From NCBI RefSeq assembly GCF_022712115.1, contig NZ_JALAHB010000219.1:1-64000 (forward strand): a DNA stretch of 64,000 bases, given 5' to 3'. Below, piece by piece: positions 60,554 through 64,000 of the stretch (the stretch's first letter is position 1; every line of letters starts with the position of its first letter). The translations under genes were made by a program, and so were the position numbers. The notes beneath the pieces were generated by a model. The model was not told where the DNA came from and made no database searches. It saw only the letters and a list, made by a program, of their open reading frames with translations. This DNA comes from Brevibacterium sp. GTDB taxonomy: Bacteria; Actinomycetota; Actinomycetes; Actinomycetales; Brevibacteriaceae.

Positions 60554-61917
60554 CGGAGGCACCGGGCGCGGGCGGTGCGGCGGGGATGCACGGGCGGTCC
60601 GAGGGCAGCGAGGCCGCCGCGGCCCAGGGGACCGGCCCTCGGCCCCGGCTGGATGCGGCCTCGGCGGCGATCCGCACCGCCCTGAGAGAAGCGCTGCGCG
60701 AGCTGGGACGAGGCCCCGGTCCGCACGGTGGACGGAGTGCCGCGGAGGAGAGGCGGGGCGCTGTGCGCGCGCGGACTGCCGAGGGGAGTCCGGCCCCCCT
60801 GCTGCTCGGGGTCTCCGGCGGGGCCGATTCGCTCGCGCTGGCCTCGGCGGCGGCCTTCCTCCACCGCAGGGGAGAGGCGGCCTTCCTCGCCTGCACGGTG
60901 GACCACGGCCTGCAGGAGGGCTCCGCAGCGGTCGCACGTGCGACGGTGGGAATCCTCGAGGAGATGGGCCTGCCCGCAGTGAGCGTGCGGATCGACGAGG
61001 GTGATGCAGACCGCGGAGCGGCCGCAGACCCCGTGGCGGAAGGACCTGCGGTGGGAGGCTCTGCGGCGGGAGGCACCGAGGTGGGCGGCACTGCTGACAG
61101 GCGCGGCCCTGGAACAGGAGGCGTCGAAGCGGCAGGCACTGCAGCCGACGGCGGCGAGCTGCACGGCGGAACCGGGGGTGTCGAAGCACGGGCGCGTCGC
61201 GGACGGTACGCGGCGCTCGCCCGCATCGCACGCGCGCACGGCTGCCTGCGCGCGGACGGCCTTCCGCTCGTCCTCACCGCACACACGGAGGACGACCAGG
61301 CGGAGACCGTGCTGTTGGGGCTGATGCGGGGATCGGGACCGCGGTCGCTGGCGGGGATGGCCGCGGCCGCGGATCTCGCCACCTCAGCCGGTGCGGTGCG
61401 GATCCTGCGGCCGCTGCTGGGCATCACCCGTGCACAGACGCGTGCCAGCTGTGCCGCACAGAGGTTGCCGTTCTGGGACGACCCGATGAACGAGGACCCC
61501 GGCTTCGCCCGCGTGCGCGCCCGGCAGCTGCTCCGGAGGTTCGAGGACGAACTGGGGCAGGGCCTGCGGCCCAACCTCGCGCGCACTGCCCGGCTGCTGC
61601 GCGATGACGCCGACTGCCTCGACGCGCAGGCGGCCGAGGCGTACGAACGGCTCCGGGAACCGGGCGCCCCGGGTCTTCCCGTCCCCGCGCTGGCGGAGCT
61701 GCCCGCCGCCGTGCGGAGCCGGGTGCTGCGCCTGTGGCTGCTGGACGCGGGGGCGAGCGCGCAGGAGCTCACCGCCGAGCACGTGCGCCGGGTGGACGCG
61801 CTCGTGGGGGCCAGCGGCGGGCCTCGGCGAAGGATCTCCGTCCCGGGTGCGCTCGCGGCGGTGGTGCGTGGCGGGCGGCTTGTCGTGGAGGCCGCAGCGG
61901 TTCCGCCCCGTGGATGA
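60550..61917 (+). CDS. tilS: tRNA(Ile)-lysidine synthase with low-complexity insert
   Basis: Essential enzyme that converts C34 of tRNA-Ile(CAU) to lysidine using ATP and lysine; 455 residues. The PP-loop is SGGADS (S89-S94), followed by CTVDHGLQEGS and the HTEDDQAETVLLGLMRGSG region. The N-terminal ~80 residues are Ala/Gly/Arg-rich and non-conserved. Between strands 3 and 4 (about residues 155-215) a Gly/Ala/Thr/Glu low-complexity insert interrupts the catalytic domain just before the ARRGRYAAL helix. The hpt-ftsH genes that commonly follow tilS are absent; a hairpin and a convergent gene follow. Confidence 0.92.
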   Translation: MTEAPGAGGAAGMHGRSEGSEAAAAQGTGPRPRLDAASAAIRTALREALRELGRGPGPHGGRSAAEERRGAVRARTAEGSPAPLLLGVSGGADSLALASAAAFLHRRGEAAFLACTVDHGLQEGSAAVARATVGILEEMGLPAVSVRIDEGDADRGAAADPVAEGPAVGGSAAGGTEVGGTADRRGPGTGGVEAAGTAADGGELHGGTGGVEARARRGRYAALARIARAHGCLRADGLPLVLTAHTEDDQAETVLLGLMRGSGPRSLAGMAAAADLATSAGAVRILRPLLGITRAQTRASCAAQRLPFWDDPMNEDPGFARVRARQLLRRFEDELGQGLRPNLARTARLLRDDADCLDAQAAEAYERLREPGAPGLPVPALAELPAAVRSRVLRLWLLDAGASAQELTAEHVRRVDALVGASGGPRRRISVPGALAAVVRGGRLVVEAAAVPPRG

Positions 61918-61988
61918 CTCCCGCTTCTCCTCCCGGAAGCCCGCAACTCACACGAGATTCGCGGGTGTCCAGGCGAGAAGCGGGTGTG
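61916..61988. terminator. Hairpin, CCCGCTTCTCGTCC family, copy 3
   Basis: Imperfect hairpin beginning CCCGCTTCTCC and returning GCGAGAAGCGGGTGT, with an inner GCCCGC/GCGGGT stem. It is the diverged third member of the family at 44469 and 51798, again between convergent genes (tilS and a DUF368 gene). Confidence 0.7.
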
Positions 61989-62009
61989 AACCGAGGAGCC
62001 GGCGCGGGC

Positions 62010-62975
62010 TCAGCGGCTCAGCTGCGACGCGCGTGTGATGCGGTGGGACACGAAGAGGGTGAGGACCACGAAGAGCGCCCCCACCGCCATGAAGATCACG
62101 GGCCCGGAGATCTCACCGCCGGTGTACGGCCCGCCGCCCGGTTGCCACGGCCACAGGGCGCGCAGCGATCCGGCCATGAGTCCGGCCATGACGGCCACCG
62201 CGATGTGCGGGGCCTTCTCCAGTGCGGCCATGAGGAGCTGAACCACGCTGGCGAGGCCCACCACCGCGCCCAGGCCGAACACGCCGATGTACGCGAGGTC
62301 CCTCTCGCTCACCGCCTGCAGGGTGGGAGCGTAGAGGCCCATCGCCAGGAGCAGGAACGAGCCGGAGACGCCCGGCACCACGAGCGCGCAGATGGCCACG
62401 GCGGCGGCGAGGAAGACGACCACGTAGGACGGGTCCTCCTGATCGCCGTCGGTGGCGAGTCCGGTGAGGAAGAAGGCCGCCGCGGCGCCGGCGAGGAAGA
62501 GCACCACGTGGATGGCGCGCAGCCTTCCCTTCCAGCTCACCAGCTGCAGCGGGGCGCCGATTCCCAGCAGGACGATGCCGAAGAACAGACCCAGTGCGCT
62601 GAGCGGATGCGCCTCCACGAGGTCGTGGATGGGACCCGCGAGCAGCAGCACAGCAGCACCCATGCCCAGGACCAGCGGGATCGCCAGCCGCCAGTCGGCC
62701 TTCCCCAGTTCTTCGCGGAACACCCCGCCGCGGCCTCGTGCGAGGGCCTTCGCCGCACGCACCACATGGTTGGCCGAGGCGATGAGCGGGGTGTAGACGC
62801 GCACGATCATGGCGATGGTCGAGCCGGACACCCCGGGCACCAGTTCGGTGATGCCGATGAGGAAGCCGCGGAGCACGTCCAGGGGGAGCAGCGCCCATCG
62901 TCGCGGAGCTACGCGCGGGTGCGGCTCAGCTGCTGGATCAGCCGGGAGATGTGTGGAGTGCGCGGAGTGGCTCAC
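62010..62975 (-). CDS. DUF368 family membrane protein (PopT-type undecaprenyl-phosphate transporter)
   Basis: Polytopic membrane protein of 321 residues with about eight to nine hydrophobic segments. The two family signature motifs are ELVPGVSGSTIAMI and LVVPGVSGSFLLL. DUF368 proteins (PopT) have been shown to recycle undecaprenyl phosphate across the membrane for cell-wall synthesis, so that is the expected role. GTG 62975 is chosen because GAGGAACCCT lies directly upstream; the frame stays open upstream but has no ribosome site. It converges on tilS. Confidence 0.87.
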   Translation of the reverse strand: MSHSAHSTHLPADPAAEPHPRVAPRRWALLPLDVLRGFLIGITELVPGVSGSTIAMIVRVYTPLIASANHVVRAAKALARGRGGVFREELGKADWRLAIPLVLGMGAAVLLLAGPIHDLVEAHPLSALGLFFGIVLLGIGAPLQLVSWKGRLRAIHVVLFLAGAAAAFFLTGLATDGDQEDPSYVVVFLAAAVAICALVVPGVSGSFLLLAMGLYAPTLQAVSERDLAYIGVFGLGAVVGLASVVQLLMAALEKAPHIAVAVMAGLMAGSLRALWPWQPGGGPYTGGEISGPVIFMAVGALFVVLTLFVSHRITRASQLSR

Positions 62976-63144
62976 AGGGTTCCTCGGATGGTATGCGGGG
63001 TGGTGGCGATGCAGGAGAACATTATTCCCTCTTCCGGAGGCCTGGGCATTCGGGGCACACTCACGGTCTCCGAGCCAGCAGCCACGGTCTACGTGTACAT
63101 TCATCATCGCCTGCTCAGACATGGCACTCGTCATACTCATGGCT

Positions 63145-63160
63145 CGTTATACGTAAACTA
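63145..63160 (+). promoter_or_regulatory. AT-rich TACGTA element before atoE-type gene
   Basis: GTTATACGTAAAC around a TACGTA palindrome stands out in the 288-base gap between the divergent DUF368 and AtoE-type genes and could be a -10/operator region. The rest of 62976-63263 has lower GC than its surroundings but no recognisable gene. Confidence 0.3.
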
Positions 63161-63263
63161 CGGGAACAGGATATGAAGAGTGACGGGCACCCCAGGTGGG
63201 AGCAGTGGCGACCTCCACGGGCGGTGGCTGCCCGGTTGCCCCGGAAAGCAGGAGAGTCGGAGA

Positions 63264-64000
63264 ATGACACAGGCAACGTCCACGGACCAACCCACGGGCA
63301 CGGTGCTCTCACGGGCCATGCGCCCGCTGAACACCGTCATCGAGCGGATCATTCCCTCGGCGCTGACCTTCGCGATCGTCCTGACTCTCGTGGTGATGGT
63401 GCTTGCATGGGTACTGACCGGAACCCCCTTGATCTCGTTTGCTGATCGCGATACGACTATCGCGGCGGTTGTGAGCGGCGAGGTGCTGCCGCCAGACATC
63501 ATCACCGCGTGGGGGCAGGGTCTGTCCGGTCTGCTCGCCTTCATCACCCAGATCGCACTGGTGCTGCTGCTGGGCCATGCTCTGGCCCACACTCGACCAG
63601 CAGCCCGGTTCTTCAAGTGGGTCTCGAGCCTGCCCAAGACCCCGATGGCGGCCTATCTGCTGGTCTTCGGTGTGGCCGCGGTTGCGAACCTGTTCTCCTG
63701 GGGGCTGGGCCTCGTCGTCGGCGCACTACTGGCTGTACAGGTAGCCAAGTATGGGCGCCGTAACGGGCTCCGTCTGCATTTCCCCATGCTCGTCGCAGCG
63801 GGATTCTCCGCCAATGTGTTGTGGCACATGGGCTACTCCGGCTCTGCACCGCTGTCCATGACTGATCCGAACAACCCGGTGGCTGCCGGGTTCGGTGGCA
63901 CGATCCCGCTGAGTGAGACCACCTATGCGGGATGGAACCTCGTCGCAGTGGTGCTCGTGGCAGCCGCGGTGACGCTCGCGATCGTGCTCGTGGCACCGCG
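63264..64000 (+). CDS. Short-chain fatty acid transporter (AtoE/TIGR00366), truncated by window end
   Basis: N-terminal 245 residues of a membrane protein of the AtoE family, which imports short-chain fatty acids such as acetoacetate or butyrate. Recognisable parts are the first long hydrophobic helix ALTFAIVLTLVVMVLAWVLTG, WGQGLSGLLAFITQIALVLLLGHALA and NLFSWGLGLVVGALLAVQVAKYG, with about six membrane segments so far. The start ATG 63264 has AGGAGAGTCGG upstream. The frame is open to the last base. Codons GTA, TTG, GTT, CTA and ACT are more frequent than in neighbouring genes, hinting at a different origin. Confidence 0.85.
   Translation, partial: MTQATSTDQPTGTVLSRAMRPLNTVIERIIPSALTFAIVLTLVVMVLAWVLTGTPLISFADRDTTIAAVVSGEVLPPDIITAWGQGLSGLLAFITQIALVLLLGHALAHTRPAARFFKWVSSLPKTPMAAYLLVFGVAAVANLFSWGLGLVVGALLAVQVAKYGRRNGLRLHFPMLVAAGFSANVLWHMGYSGSAPLSMTDPNNPVAAGFGGTIPLSETTYAGWNLVAVVLVAAAVTLAIVLVAP

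Noticed and set aside
62976..63140. N-terminal extension of the DUF368 protein from 63140
   Set aside because: The added 55 residues are His/Asn/Arg-rich without family similarity, and GTG 62975 has a good ribosome site.

Overview
The window comes from a high-GC Gram-positive chromosome, most likely an actinobacterium of the order Micrococcales. The reasons are the very GC-rich coding sequence with frequent GTG starts, a topoisomerase I with a long Lys/Ala/Thr tail, a fused membrane-Tmk protein, the conserved dacB / metalloprotease / tilS block, TANNNT -10 boxes and several apparently leaderless genes. I cannot assign a genus. No rRNA, CRISPR array, complete insertion sequence or prophage module is visible. 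One tRNA gene (Thr, anticodon CGT) is present.

Layout. 1-9.6 kb is housekeeping: the 3' part of a methyltransferase, topA, a lipoate ligase, a membrane-domain/thymidylate kinase fusion and holB. 9.7-16.5 kb holds an M20 peptidase, a divergent lysE/lysG-type exporter and regulator pair, tRNA-Thr, a Fic protein, a universal stress protein, an SDR and a two-repeat lipoprotein. 16.5-22.3 kb is an acyl-CoA catabolic unit (TetR, accD1-type, accA1-type, acyl-CoA dehydrogenase) with a clear palindromic operator. 22.5-26 kb is the most accessory-looking stretch. It has an RHH/Doc toxin-antitoxin pair whose Doc catalytic His is replaced by Pro, an SDR, and an AlbA_2-type ATP-binding gene bracketed by two nearly identical 208-bp direct repeats. 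Each repeat carries the same 28-codon ORF.

26-36.5 kb contains cardiolipin synthase, a MaoC hydratase, a lutABC lactate-oxidation operon with a YjiH-type membrane protein as fourth gene, a CitE-type lyase, peptide deformylase, msrA and an MFS transporter. 36.8-44.5 kb is cell-envelope and membrane material: LCP protein, Pro-rich membrane protein, RND pump and CPBP protein. 44.5-51.8 kb is a dicarboxylate module: class I fumarase, CaiB/BaiF CoA-transferase, GntR regulator and DctPQM TRAP transporter. 51.9-64 kb holds two VOC proteins, an AraC regulator, a Tat-type GH15-like enzyme, pyrophosphatase, a D,D-carboxypeptidase with a roughly 510-residue acidic cytoplasmic extension, a metalloprotease, tilS, a DUF368 protein and a truncated AtoE-type transporter.

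How the genes may work together. The acyl-CoA carboxylase and dehydrogenase genes, the MaoC hydratase and the CitE lyase match the enzyme set of the mycobacterial leucine-catabolic cluster, but here lie in three separate pieces. The fumarase, CoA-transferase and TRAP genes, with CitE, could form a mesaconate/citramalate catabolic route. Two families of long hairpins sit mostly between convergent genes. Several otherwise ordinary enzymes carry Ala/Gly/Ser/Glu/Pro-rich low-complexity inserts, which looks like a habit of this genome.
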